From NCBI RefSeq assembly GCF_014333585.1, contig NZ_JACSCW010000003.1:682001-746000 (forward strand): 64,000 nt of DNA, given 5' to 3'. This document shows, piece by piece, positions 8,822 through 17,280 of this stretch (position 1 is its first letter; each line of letters begins with the position of its first letter). This DNA is from Hymenobacter sp. BT188. Its GTDB lineage: Bacteria; Bacteroidota; Bacteroidia; Cytophagales; Hymenobacteraceae. The notes below the pieces were generated by a model that saw only the letters and a list, made by a program, of their open reading frames with translations, did no database searches and was not told the DNA's origin. The position numbers and the translations under genes were made by a program.

Positions 8822-8856
8822 AAAAGTCCTTCCCACGTAAAGTCGGAAGGACTTTT
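8822..8856 (+). terminator. Terminator after the GNAT gene
   Basis: Inverted repeat AAAAGTCCTTCC / GGAAGGACTTTT with an 11-nt loop, 30 nt after the GNAT stop codon. Confidence 0.85.
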
Positions 8857-8978
8857 GCTTTCTGAAAAAGCCCCCCGAATGCTATAGATAATTTCAGTGG
8901 GAGATTTAAATTTTTATCAGTTATCAGTGGCCGCGGCTATCAAAATTTCTTCGTGGATTACTGCTCAATTATCTGGTC

Positions 8979-11219
8979 ATGAAGCGACAGCTTAAGTGGG
9001 CTCCTTTGGCTTTTGTGCGGCTGGTTGTTGCGTTAGCGGCGGGCATTCTGACTTATTTGTATGTCGGACAAACGCTGCCTGAACTGCTGCCCTGGCTTCT
9101 GGGGGGCTTTTTTCTAATCGTTATTGGGCAATGGTTGGCTGCACGACGTGGTTTAGCCGGAGCAAACGATGCGGTGGGTATGCTGTCGTTGGCTGTCGTG
9201 TTTCTGGCGGGGCTTACCAGCGCCCAACTCGCTACTGAATCGCGGAGGGCCGGTCATTTAAGTCAACTGCATGGACCCGTAGAGTTTTATCGGGCAGTAG
9301 TTGATGAGAACCCAGTGGTGCGGCCGGCTACGTACGCTACTACATTGCGCGTGTCGGCAGTACGGGTAAAGGGGAAGTGGCAAGCGGCGGTGGGCGGCAT
9401 TCGTGTTTCGGTGCCGCGCGAGGTGGGCATAGCCGCGCCCCGCTACGGGGAAGTGTGGCTGGTGCGCGGGCAGCCGGCGCCGGCCAAAGCGCCCCTCAAT
9501 CCCGGTGAGTTCGATTATCGGCGCTATCTGGCTTACCATCAGATCTATCATCAGCAGTTTATTCATCCCGACCAATACCGTTGTATCGAATTTTTGCCTC
9601 CCAGCTATGTGCGCGCCGTTAGTTTGCGGGTGGCGCAGGTGCTCGATGGCGTTTTTAGGCGATATATCACGGCCAGACGCGAATATGCGCTTGCCTCGGC
9701 GCTGATCTTGGGCTTAAAAGATGATATTGATCAGGAAACCAAGCGGGCCTACGCCAACACCGGCACCACGCACATTATGGCCGTGTCGGGTTTGCAGGTA
9801 GGGCTTTTATTTGGGTTGATTACCTGGGCGTTACGCCGTTTGTTTGGCGCTACGCCAGGTTTTCGGTATTGGTCGGCGGGCGTAGGTTTGGCGGTTATCT
9901 GGAGCTACGCATTTGTTACGGGCTGCTCGGCATCGGTGCTGCGGGCGGCCGTGATGTTTAGCTTCATCATTGTGGCGCGGGTGTCGGAGCGACAAAGCAC
10001 GATGTATAACACGTTGGCGGTAGCCGCTTTTGTGCTGCTCTGCTACGATCCTTATTTGCTGGCTGATGTTGGCTTTCAGCTCTCCTTTCTGGCCGTGCTC
10101 AGCATCGTGTATCTACAGCCGCGTATCGCTGGCTGGATAGACTTTCGGGAGTGGGCCGCCCGCCGGCAGCGCCCCTGGCAGCCCTACTTGGTTCGGCAGA
10201 TGTGGCACACCAGCGGCTGGGCAGCCGAATGGATATGGCAGGCAACCGCCCTGACCTTAGCGGCGCAGGTAGCTACGTTTCCGTTGGGGTTATATTATTT
10301 CCATCAGTTTCCGCTCAGCTTTTTGCTGTCTAATCTGGTAGCTGTGCCACTGTCGTCGGGGGCGCTGTATGTGGGTCTGGGGCTGCTGACAATCACTGGC
10401 ATTACACACGGCATTGGCGCACTGGTTCCGGCATTCGCTTCGGGGCTGGAAGTTGTACCGCGGGTAATCGCAGTTCTGCTGGAAAATATTATCTGGGCTT
10501 TCAACGAATACATCTTCTGGATTGGGCGACAACTACCAAACGCCCTCATCAGTGGCATTCAGCTTACGGCGCCCCAAACCTGGCTAGTATTCGGCGTTAT
10601 TTCTTTAGTGCTCGTGTTTTTGGCCGCCAAACGCCTTGCCTGGCTAGGTTTGGCCTGCGCGCTGCTGGGTGTCTTTGCTGGCAGCCGCGTATGGGCCGCC
10701 CACCGCATAAGCACCGACGAGGAGCTAATAATTTACAGCATTCCGCGCCGCTCAGTGTGTGGCTTCTGGCAAGGAGCCTCCGCCGACATTGTGACTGTCG
10801 ATTCGCTGCCGCTTTCTGAAACCGAGCGCACTTACCGCATTGTGCCAGGTGCTATTCAGCGGGCTGCTCGCCGCGTAAGCTATCATCAAGGCTGGCAGGC
10901 GGCACCCATGCCGGCTACTTTGCAGGCTGATGATGGACTGGTACTGGTAGTGTGGCGGGGCCTGCGGCTTGCTTTCGTGACGGGATATCTGAGCCCCGCC
11001 CGCCAACCCTGGACCGTAGACGTGGTCATACTGCGCCGCAATGCCCGCGTCCGGCCGGCTGAGCTGGCGGCGGTGTTCGGCAAAAAGCCCCCCATCGTCT
11101 TCGATTCTTCGTGCCGGAGCTGGTATGTCGCCCGCCAGGATTCGGTACTGCGTGCGGCCGGATTCCGTACTCACGATGTGACCGCGCAGGGGGCTTTTCG
11201 GCAGCAGTCGAGGCAGTAA
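8979..11219 (+). CDS. comEC: ComEC/Rec2 family competence protein
   Basis: A 746-residue polytopic inner-membrane protein, predicted to form the channel that brings single-stranded transforming DNA into the cytoplasm. N-terminal hydrophobic segments are followed by an OB-like soluble region (about 95-200), then the competence domain with the signature GTTHIMAVSGLQVGLLFG (near residue 265) and many further membrane segments. The C-terminal soluble part (from about 585) occupies the position of the metallo-beta-lactamase domain, but I see no HxHxDH metal motif, as in many Bacteroidota homologues. The start ATG at 8979 gives MKRQLKWAPLAFVRLV. Confidence 0.9.
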   Translation: MKRQLKWAPLAFVRLVVALAAGILTYLYVGQTLPELLPWLLGGFFLIVIGQWLAARRGLAGANDAVGMLSLAVVFLAGLTSAQLATESRRAGHLSQLHGPVEFYRAVVDENPVVRPATYATTLRVSAVRVKGKWQAAVGGIRVSVPREVGIAAPRYGEVWLVRGQPAPAKAPLNPGEFDYRRYLAYHQIYHQQFIHPDQYRCIEFLPPSYVRAVSLRVAQVLDGVFRRYITARREYALASALILGLKDDIDQETKRAYANTGTTHIMAVSGLQVGLLFGLITWALRRLFGATPGFRYWSAGVGLAVIWSYAFVTGCSASVLRAAVMFSFIIVARVSERQSTMYNTLAVAAFVLLCYDPYLLADVGFQLSFLAVLSIVYLQPRIAGWIDFREWAARRQRPWQPYLVRQMWHTSGWAAEWIWQATALTLAAQVATFPLGLYYFHQFPLSFLLSNLVAVPLSSGALYVGLGLLTITGITHGIGALVPAFASGLEVVPRVIAVLLENIIWAFNEYIFWIGRQLPNALISGIQLTAPQTWLVFGVISLVLVFLAAKRLAWLGLACALLGVFAGSRVWAAHRISTDEELIIYSIPRRSVCGFWQGASADIVTVDSLPLSETERTYRIVPGAIQRAARRVSYHQGWQAAPMPATLQADDGLVLVVWRGLRLAFVTGYLSPARQPWTVDVVILRRNARVRPAELAAVFGKKPPIVFDSSCRSWYVARQDSVLRAAGFRTHDVTAQGAFRQQSRQ

Positions 11220-11368
11220 ATTCCGGAAAGCCAGCGGCGGCTTCGCTCGGTTCCGTTTCTTTTACCGCACCATTTTTGTTAGGTTTGACTACCGCGCCGG
11301 CTCTTTGGCGTCTGGGGGGCTTTTCTCAACTCCCCGGCGCCGTCCGTACACTGCTAAGCCCAACGACC

Positions 11369-12202
11369 ATGGAAAACACACCAACCGAGGACCTGCAAGC
11401 CCTGCGCTACATTCGTTATGAGTGCCAGGAAGCTATAGGATACATCACGCTCAACCGCCCTGAAAAGCGCAATGCCCTCAACTCTGATATGGTATCGGAG
11501 CTGAAGCTGGCTTTTGAATACGCCGAAGACGACGAGAGCTGCAAAGTAGTGGTGCTGCGCGCCAACGGCGACGCATTCTGCGCCGGCGCCGACCTAGCTT
11601 ATATTCAGGATCTACAAGGGTTCAGCTACACCGATAATCTGTCGGACTCTACGCATCTAATGCAGCTTTTCCATCAGATTTATACGCTCAAAAAGGTTGT
11701 CGTTGCTCAGGTTCAGGGCCATGCCTTGGCCGGAGGCTGCGGTCTGGCCAGCATTTGCGACTTTGCATTTGCGGTGCCCGAAGCCAAGTTTGGCTATACC
11801 GAGGTCAAGATTGGCTTCCTGCCCGCTATTGTGAGTGTGTTTCTGCTGCGTAAAATCGGGGAGGCACGTACCAAGCATTTACTGCTCACCGGCGACGTTG
11901 TTTCGGCCCAGGCGGCGGTTGAGTTTGGTCTGATCAATTTCCTGGCTCCCAAAGAAGAGCTGGCCGAAAAGGTGCGCACGTTTGCCCGCCGACTTTGTGT
12001 CGAGAACTCAGCGCAAAGCATGGAAATGACAAAAGAGATGCTGGCTCGCATTCCGGAAATGCCCTTGGAGGATAGCTTGCGCTACGCTGCCCAAATGAAC
12101 GCTGAAGCACGCGGCTCCAACGACTGCCGCCGGGGTATTGCGGCTTTTTTGAATAAAGAGAAAATTACCTGGGAGGATGCCGATACTGATGTGAATCGTT
12201 GA
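11369..12202 (+). CDS. Enoyl-CoA hydratase/isomerase family protein (methylglutaconyl-CoA hydratase-like)
   Basis: A crotonase-fold enzyme, 277 residues from the ATG at 11369 (MENTPTEDLQ). The oxyanion-hole segments are AFCAGADL and GHALAGGCGLASICD; FGYTEVKIGFLPA carries one catalytic Glu. The first catalytic Glu of classical enoyl-CoA hydratase (GGCE) is Gly here (GGCGLAS), a pattern shared by methylglutaconyl-CoA hydratase-like crotonases, so a role in leucine or acyl-CoA catabolism is possible but not proven. The frame is open further upstream into comEC, but no family residues lie there. A repeat copy (GGGGGGC at 11314) lies in the leader. Confidence 0.85.
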   Translation: MENTPTEDLQALRYIRYECQEAIGYITLNRPEKRNALNSDMVSELKLAFEYAEDDESCKVVVLRANGDAFCAGADLAYIQDLQGFSYTDNLSDSTHLMQLFHQIYTLKKVVVAQVQGHALAGGCGLASICDFAFAVPEAKFGYTEVKIGFLPAIVSVFLLRKIGEARTKHLLLTGDVVSAQAAVEFGLINFLAPKEELAEKVRTFARRLCVENSAQSMEMTKEMLARIPEMPLEDSLRYAAQMNAEARGSNDCRRGIAAFLNKEKITWEDADTDVNR

Positions 12203-12285
12203 AAGCATGCGAAGGTCCTCAAGCTCATCAGTTGAGGTTCAAAAGCACGTTTTAAACATCCATCCGGGTCCTCGGTTAACTCCAC

Positions 12286-12753
12286 ATGACACCACTGGCA
12301 GCCGCTGCCGTAACGACGGCCACCTTTCTGGGAATGGAATTTGTCGCTTGGTTTATGCACAAGTACGTGCTACATGGCGCATTGTGGTTTTTACACCGTT
12401 CGCACCATGTGCGCCATCCGCACCGCTTTGAGCGCAATGATCTGTTCTTTCTGTTTTATGGCTCCTTGTCCATGGGCTTTATCATGTACAGCTCCGAAAC
12501 CAAAGACTGGCCTTTTTGGGTAGGTATTGGTATAGCAGCTTACGGTACCGTTTACTTCTTTGTGCACGATGTCCTGATTCATGGTCGTCTGCGATTCTGG
12601 CGCAAATCGCGCAGTGAATACCTCCGTGCTCTCAATATGGCCCATAAGATGCATCACAAAACCAGCGCCCGCGACGGTTCCGAGGAGTTTGGAATGCTAT
12701 GGGTATCACCAAAGTATTTTGCATTGGCCCGCCGGAAAAAAATTAATAATTGA
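12286..12753 (+). CDS. crtZ: Beta-carotene hydroxylase CrtZ
   Basis: A 155-residue integral membrane di-iron hydroxylase that adds 3-OH groups to the beta rings of carotenoids. All four histidine clusters of CrtZ are visible: HKYVLHG, HRSHHVRHPH, HDVLIHG and HKMHHK. Membrane segments surround them. The length matches bacterial CrtZ. It is 23 nt upstream of the MerR-B12 regulator and opens the carotenoid cluster that includes crtI, crtB and crtW, so it likely contributes to a 3-hydroxylated (possibly 3-hydroxy-4-keto) xanthophyll. Confidence 0.9.
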   Translation: MTPLAAAAVTTATFLGMEFVAWFMHKYVLHGALWFLHRSHHVRHPHRFERNDLFFLFYGSLSMGFIMYSSETKDWPFWVGIGIAAYGTVYFFVHDVLIHGRLRFWRKSRSEYLRALNMAHKMHHKTSARDGSEEFGMLWVSPKYFALARRKKINN

Positions 12754-12775
12754 CCGCTAATTATTAATTACTGCT

Positions 12776-13663
12776 GTGGGACAATTCTCAATAAGTGACC
12801 TGGAAAATCTTTCAGGTATTAAGGCGCCCACTATTCGCATGTGGGAGCAGCGCTATAATGTGCTGCGTCCTGAACGAACTGCTACCAACATTCGGACCTA
12901 CTGCGACGCCGATTTGCGTCGCCTGCTCAACGTGGCTACCTTATGTAGCCGTGGCCAGCGCATTTCGCAAGTTGCCCGCCTTAGCGAAGAACAGTTGACC
13001 CAGGCCGTGCTGGCCGGCTCCGATGATCCGCATGATTATGCCCGCCAAGTAAATGCGCTCTTAGCCGCTATGCTCGAAATGAACGAGCACCAGCTAACCA
13101 AAGTGCTTACCAGCACCATTCGGCAGCTGGGCTTCGAGACGGCCATCATGTACGTGGTGTATCCTTTTTTGCAGCGGATTGGTCTTTTGTGGCAGGCAGG
13201 TAGCGTCAATCCGGCGCAGGAGCACTTAGTAACCAACCTCTTGCGGCAGAAAATGCTGGTTGCTACGGATGGCTTGCCGCTGGTAGCACCGGCCACCACG
13301 AAGCGCTGGGTGCTGTTTTTGCCCGAAGGCGAGTTGCATGAGTTGGCGCTACTGTTTATGAACCATGCCCTGCGCTTCCGGGGCCACCACGTGTTGTATC
13401 TGGGGCAGAACATGCCGCTTAACGACTTGGAGTTGGTTTATAATACGTATAAGCCTCATGCTGTATGCTGTGTAATGACAGCGCTGCCTGAGCGCGACCA
13501 TGTGCAGGCGTACGTAGATGAGCTCGCTAGGCTTTGCCCCGAGAGCGAATTGTTCCTATATGGGAGTCAAGCGCAGCATCAGGAAATAAACTTGCCCCCC
13601 AGAGCAACTCGGATTCGTCTAATGACCGACTTTCTAGCTTTGGCTGATGAGCGACGTCACTAA
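12776..13663 (+). CDS. MerR family regulator with cobalamin-binding domain (CarH/LitR-like)
   Basis: 295 residues from a GTG start 23 nt after crtZ. The N-terminal winged helix is FSISDLENLSGIKAPTIRMWEQRYNVLRPERT (residues 4-35). The middle four-helix domain carries LLWQAGSVNPAQEHLVTN, with Trp139 and Glu149-His150 matching the light-sensing adenosylcobalamin pocket of CarH. The C-terminal Rossmann domain has EGELHELALLF, with His188 in the E-x-H position of the lower axial ligand; the Gly of the usual motif is Ala192 or nearby. CarH/LitR proteins repress carotenoid genes in the dark and release on illumination; placement between crtZ and crtI supports that job. Confidence 0.85.
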   Translation: MGQFSISDLENLSGIKAPTIRMWEQRYNVLRPERTATNIRTYCDADLRRLLNVATLCSRGQRISQVARLSEEQLTQAVLAGSDDPHDYARQVNALLAAMLEMNEHQLTKVLTSTIRQLGFETAIMYVVYPFLQRIGLLWQAGSVNPAQEHLVTNLLRQKMLVATDGLPLVAPATTKRWVLFLPEGELHELALLFMNHALRFRGHHVLYLGQNMPLNDLELVYNTYKPHAVCCVMTALPERDHVQAYVDELARLCPESELFLYGSQAQHQEINLPPRATRIRLMTDFLALADERRH

Positions 13664-13732
13664 GCGCCGACGTAGAACTTAGGCTGTACAGTACAGCTTG
13701 AAGGCGTGCAGTTTAGAAAATTTATTGCCTCA

Positions 13733-13778
13733 AATACACAAAAAATGCCCCGCTTTTACGGGGCATTTTTTGTGTATT
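13733..13778 (+). terminator. Terminator after the MerR regulator
   Basis: Near-perfect inverted repeat AATACACAAAAAATGCCCCG / CGGGGCATTTTTTGTGTATT with a 6-nt loop. It ends the crtZ-merR transcript and separates it from the sigma-factor gene. The rest of the 13664-14021 spacer holds the candidate promoter at 13983 and nothing else I recognise. Confidence 0.92.
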
Positions 13779-13982
13779 CTGGTTTGAAATCTCCAACGTG
13801 AGAAAACGGGAGTTGATCCGGCAAAGTGTACAGTTCATCAGCCAAATACAGGCGAAGAGCGATTTTAGCTTTTGTAATTACCCCTGATTATCAGCGCATT
13901 CGTACATTAGGTTAATCAAAACAAGTACAGGAGACGCAGAAAAATAATTGCTTCCAAGCTATCCTACTTTCAAAACTTCTCG

Positions 13983-13990
13983 TATATTTG
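13983..13990 (+). promoter_or_regulatory. Candidate -7 box of the ECF sigma gene
   Basis: TATATTTG fits the Bacteroidota -7 consensus TAnnTTTG and lies 31 nt before the sigma-factor ATG. No convincing TTTG/TTG -33 element is found at the usual 19-21 nt spacing, so this could be an activated or alternative promoter. Confidence 0.45.
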
Positions 13991-14021
13991 TTTAACTTTT
14001 TGCCACGAAAAGCTAAACAAC

Positions 14022-14537
14022 ATGACCTCTCTGGAATTCACAAATCAAGTACAGAAGATTTCCTATTCGCTGAAGCCCGTGGCGATGAACCTGACCCGCG
14101 ACGCTGACGATGCAAAGGACTTGGTACAAGAAACTTTACTCAAGGCGTTGTTGAACAAGGACAAGTTCAAGGCTGGTACCAATTTGAAGGCATGGTTGTA
14201 CACTATCATGCGCAACACCTTCATCAACAACTATAACAAGATCACCAAGCGCAATAGCAATATTGACAGCACGGAGTATTTCCAATACTTTAACACCGAC
14301 GAGAACTACATCACGCACAACGGCGCTTCGAGCGACTTCGTAGTAACCGACATCAACGAGGCTATTGCAACGCTCTCGCCCGATTATCGGACGCCGTTTA
14401 TGATGTACTACATCGGCTACAAGTACTTAGAGATTGCTGAGAAGCTTCAAATTCCGATTGGTACCGTTAAAAACCGTATCCACATTGCCCGCAAAGAGCT
14501 AAAGCAGGCATTGAAAGTATACGCCCCCGGTGTGTAG
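14022..14537 (+). CDS. ECF-type RNA polymerase sigma factor
   Basis: 171-residue extracytoplasmic-function sigma-70 factor. Region 2 contains the core-binding segment DADDAKDLVQETLLKAL (about residues 26-42), followed by WLYTIMRNTFINNY. Region 4 near the C-terminus has YLEIAEKLQIPIGTVKNRIHIARKEL, the helix-turn-helix that reads the -35 element. No anti-sigma gene is adjacent; instead it sits between a CarH-like regulator and crtI. In other bacteria carotenoid and photo-oxidative genes are driven by ECF factors in light-controlled cascades, so a similar role is inferred here. It is followed by a terminator. Confidence 0.92.
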   Translation: MTSLEFTNQVQKISYSLKPVAMNLTRDADDAKDLVQETLLKALLNKDKFKAGTNLKAWLYTIMRNTFINNYNKITKRNSNIDSTEYFQYFNTDENYITHNGASSDFVVTDINEAIATLSPDYRTPFMMYYIGYKYLEIAEKLQIPIGTVKNRIHIARKELKQALKVYAPGV

Positions 14538-14573
14538 AGTATAGGGAGAGATAATACCGCCGCCTGGGCGTAC

Positions 14574-14627
14574 AGCGGGCCGCAGAGTACAAAACCGAAA
14601 GGTGGCGTGTCTGCGGCCCGCTTTTTT
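14574..14627 (+). terminator. Terminator after the sigma-factor gene
   Basis: Inverted repeat AGCGGGCCGCAGA (14574-14586) / TCTGCGGCCCGCT (14610-14622) followed by a run of T. Confidence 0.92.
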
Positions 14628-14793
14628 TATCGCATATTTCGCAGAATGTCGCCGCTTTCTGGATTTAAGGGGCAATCTGATAAACCTCTGCTCAACTCAA
14701 CGGTATGATAAGGCAGTCAGGAAATCTGACTTGCTTGGATGGCGAAGATTTATGGTTTGAGAATTCTCATTTGATCTGCATAATTGATAATTT

Positions 14794-16272
14794 GTGAGTA
14801 AACACGTTTTAGTTATTGGGGCAGGCTTCGCGGGGCTGTCGGCGGCTACTTCCCTGGCTCAGCGCGGCTACCAGGTCACGGTGCTCGAAAAAAACGAAGG
14901 CCCCGGTGGCCGGGCACGTGTATTTCGGGCCGAGGGTTTCACCTTCGATATGGGGCCGAGCTGGTATTGGATGCCCGACGTGTTTGAGCAGTACTTCGCC
15001 CGGTTCGGGCACCGGGTCGCTGATTTCTACGACTTGGTGCGCCTAGATCCTTCGTACGCCGTCATTTTCGGTGAGAACGATTTTCTGGATATTCCGGCGG
15101 CCATGCCCGCTATTCGGACCATGTTTGAGCAGCTGGAGCCCGGCAGCGCCGTGCAGCTCGACGAGTTTTTGCGGCAGGCGGCTTACAAGTATGAAGTTGG
15201 TATAAATAAATTTGTGCATATGCCCGGCCGCTCGCTGCTGGAGTTTGCCGATCCGCGCTTACTCGTTGATGCGGTGCGCCTGGATGTGCTGCAAAGTATG
15301 AGCCGGCACGTGCGTCGCTTTTTTAAGCATGAGAAGCTTATTAAGCTTATGGAATTCCCGGTCCTTTTTCTGGGTGCTACGCCCGAAAACACGCCGGCAC
15401 TGTACTCGCTGATGAACTACGCTGACCTAGCGTTGGGCACTTGGTACCCGCGGGGCGGTATGCACAAAATAGTAGAAGGCATGGTGCAGGTAGCCCAGCA
15501 GCAAGGAGTGAAGCTGGAGTACAACCAGGAAGTGCAGGAGATACGCGTGGAAAATGGCCGCGCGACGGGCTTACAAACCGCTGCCGGTTTCCGCTCCGCC
15601 GACATTGTAGTGGCCGGCGCCGATTACCATCACGCTGAGCAACAACTATTAGCCCCCCAGCACCGGCACTACGACCAGAAATATTGGGATTCGCGTACAA
15701 TGGCGCCTTCGTCGTTGCTGTTTTATCTGGGAGTAAATAAGCGCCTGAAAAACCTGCGCCATCACAACCTCTTCTTTGATGAGGATTTCGGACGCCATGC
15801 ACAGGAAATATATGAACAGCCGCAGTGGCCGAGCAAGCCACTTTTTTACGCCTCACTGCCTTCTCAAACCGATCCCACGGTAGCGCCCGAAGGCTGCGAA
15901 AACCTGTTTCTATTGGTACCCGTAGCCCCAGACTTGGCTGATCCGGAGGAAACCCGCGAGCGGTATTATCACCTGATTATGGACCGCTTGGAGCGCCTTA
16001 CCGGCCAAAGCATCCGCGACGCGGTGATTTACAAACGCAGTTACGCCCACCGCGACTTCGTGGCCGACTACCATAGCTACAAAGGCAATGCGTATGGTTT
16101 GGCCAATACACTCAAGCAGACAGCCATTCTCAAGCCTACGCTGAAAAGTAAAAAGGTAAGTAATCTGTATTTTACGGGACAGCTTACGGTGCCCGGTCCC
16201 GGCGTGCCGCCCTCCTTGATATCGGGGCAGGTAGTAGCGGGAGAAATATTTAAGGAATTCTCAATCGACTAG
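14794..16272 (+). CDS. crtI: Phytoene desaturase (CrtI family)
   Basis: 492-residue FAD-dependent desaturase that converts phytoene to lycopene-type chromophores. The N-terminal dinucleotide motif is VIGAGFAGLSAATSLAQRGYQVTVLEKN (residues 6-33), followed by GPGGRARVF. The C-terminal CrtI signature LYFTGQLTVPGPGVPPSLISG lies about residues 460-480. The start is a GTG at 14794; no ATG gives a better N-terminus. CrtB starts within 14-77 nt of its stop, so the two are co-transcribed. CrtD or CrtN-type relatives share the fold, but synteny with crtB favours CrtI. Confidence 0.92.
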   Translation: MSKHVLVIGAGFAGLSAATSLAQRGYQVTVLEKNEGPGGRARVFRAEGFTFDMGPSWYWMPDVFEQYFARFGHRVADFYDLVRLDPSYAVIFGENDFLDIPAAMPAIRTMFEQLEPGSAVQLDEFLRQAAYKYEVGINKFVHMPGRSLLEFADPRLLVDAVRLDVLQSMSRHVRRFFKHEKLIKLMEFPVLFLGATPENTPALYSLMNYADLALGTWYPRGGMHKIVEGMVQVAQQQGVKLEYNQEVQEIRVENGRATGLQTAAGFRSADIVVAGADYHHAEQQLLAPQHRHYDQKYWDSRTMAPSSLLFYLGVNKRLKNLRHHNLFFDEDFGRHAQEIYEQPQWPSKPLFYASLPSQTDPTVAPEGCENLFLLVPVAPDLADPEETRERYYHLIMDRLERLTGQSIRDAVIYKRSYAHRDFVADYHSYKGNAYGLANTLKQTAILKPTLKSKKVSNLYFTGQLTVPGPGVPPSLISGQVVAGEIFKEFSID

Positions 16273-16305
16273 CCGCCCGAACAAATTGCCCCCCAGCCAA
16301 CTTAT

Positions 16306-16311
16306 AGGAGG
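16306..16311 (+). promoter_or_regulatory. Strong Shine-Dalgarno AGGAGG ahead of crtB
   Basis: A perfect AGGAGG is unusual in this window, where most genes have no clear Shine-Dalgarno. No ATG/GTG/TTG lies 5-12 nt downstream in the crtB frame; the codon at that distance is ATT at 16322. It therefore leaves the crtB start in doubt. Confidence 0.5.
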
Positions 16312-16348
16312 TAATTATTCCATTTCACCTCTTCGCCTTTCAATAGCC

Positions 16349-17191
16349 TTGGACCACGTAGCTCTTTTTGATCAAACCAGCTTGGCGTGTAGTAAGCTGA
16401 TTACGAAGCGCTACAGTACGTCGTTTACGTTGGGCATCCGTACGCTCGACCCGCGGTTTCACTTGCCGGTGTATGCCGTGTATGGCTTTGTGCGCTGGGC
16501 CGACGAAATCGTGGATACTTTCCACGACCACGACAAAGCTGCTCTGTTTGCTGACTTCCGGCGTCAGACCTACGAGGCCCTCGATACGCGCTTCAGTCTG
16601 AGCCCGGTGCTGCACGCCTTTCAGCTGATGGTGCACCGCTACGGTATTGACCGGGAGTTTATTGAGGCCTTTCTGCGGAGCATGGAAATGGACTTGGAGG
16701 ATCGCAACTACAACCAGTCGCTCTACAGCGATTATATCTATGGTTCGGCGGAAGTAGTTGGGCTGATGTGTCTGCGCATATTTTGTGAGGGCGATACTGC
16801 TTTGTTTGACCGCCTGCGCGAACCCGCTCGCCGCCTGGGAGCTGCTTTTCAGAAAATCAATTTTCTGCGCGACATCCGGTCTGACTATGAGGAACGAGGC
16901 CGCGTGTACTTCCCCGGCGTGAGCTATGAGCATTTCAACGATACCGTGAAGCGCGCCATTGAGGCCGACATTCGCACTGATTTCGAAGCTGGCTACGCGG
17001 GTATCGTGCAGCTGCCGCGGGCGGCGCGCCTGGGCGTATACCTCGCGTACGTGTACTACCTGAAGCTTTTTCACAAAATCCGCCAGCTTCCAGCCACCCA
17101 AATTCTCGGCGGCCGCGTGCGCGTGCCCGACAACACGAAACTATTGCTGCTGGTCGGTTCGTACTTCCGCTACCGGCTTCGCGCCATATAG
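16349..17191 (+). CDS. crtB: Phytoene synthase (squalene/phytoene synthase family)
   Basis: Joins two geranylgeranyl diphosphates head to head to give phytoene. The two Asp-rich magnesium sites are DEIVD (in FVRWADEIVDTF) and DIRSD (in NFLRDIRSDYEERGRVYFP), and SKLITKRYSTSFTLGIR is the family N-terminal block. The start is uncertain: TTG at 16349 (LDHVALFDQTS) gives the expected family N-terminus; TTG at 16286 lies in a TTGCCCCCCAG repeat copy; an ATT at 16322 is 10 nt after a perfect AGGAGG. It follows crtI closely and ends at a strong terminator. Confidence 0.88.
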   Translation: MDHVALFDQTSLACSKLITKRYSTSFTLGIRTLDPRFHLPVYAVYGFVRWADEIVDTFHDHDKAALFADFRRQTYEALDTRFSLSPVLHAFQLMVHRYGIDREFIEAFLRSMEMDLEDRNYNQSLYSDYIYGSAEVVGLMCLRIFCEGDTALFDRLREPARRLGAAFQKINFLRDIRSDYEERGRVYFPGVSYEHFNDTVKRAIEADIRTDFEAGYAGIVQLPRAARLGVYLAYVYYLKLFHKIRQLPATQILGGRVRVPDNTKLLLLVGSYFRYRLRAI

Positions 17192-17197
17192 CCTTAA

Positions 17198-17232
17198 AAA
17201 AAGCCCCCCAGCCAGGTGTTGGGGGGCTTTTT
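17198..17232 (+). terminator. Terminator built from two inverted copies of the GCCCCCC word
   Basis: AAAAAGCCCCCCA (17198-17210) pairs with TGGGGGGCTTTTT (17220-17232) around a 9-nt loop, 6 nt after the crtB stop. Both arms are copies of the dispersed A/T-rich-GCCCCCC repeat. Confidence 0.92.
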
Positions 17233-17280
17233 CAGACACTTCTAAATCAGAACCCAAACCCAGCACCCCACCTACACTCT

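Noticed and set aside
16340..17101. Open frame (253 codons) opposite crtB
   Set aside because: It is antisense to CrtB with all its catalytic motifs; the translation has no recognisable fold.
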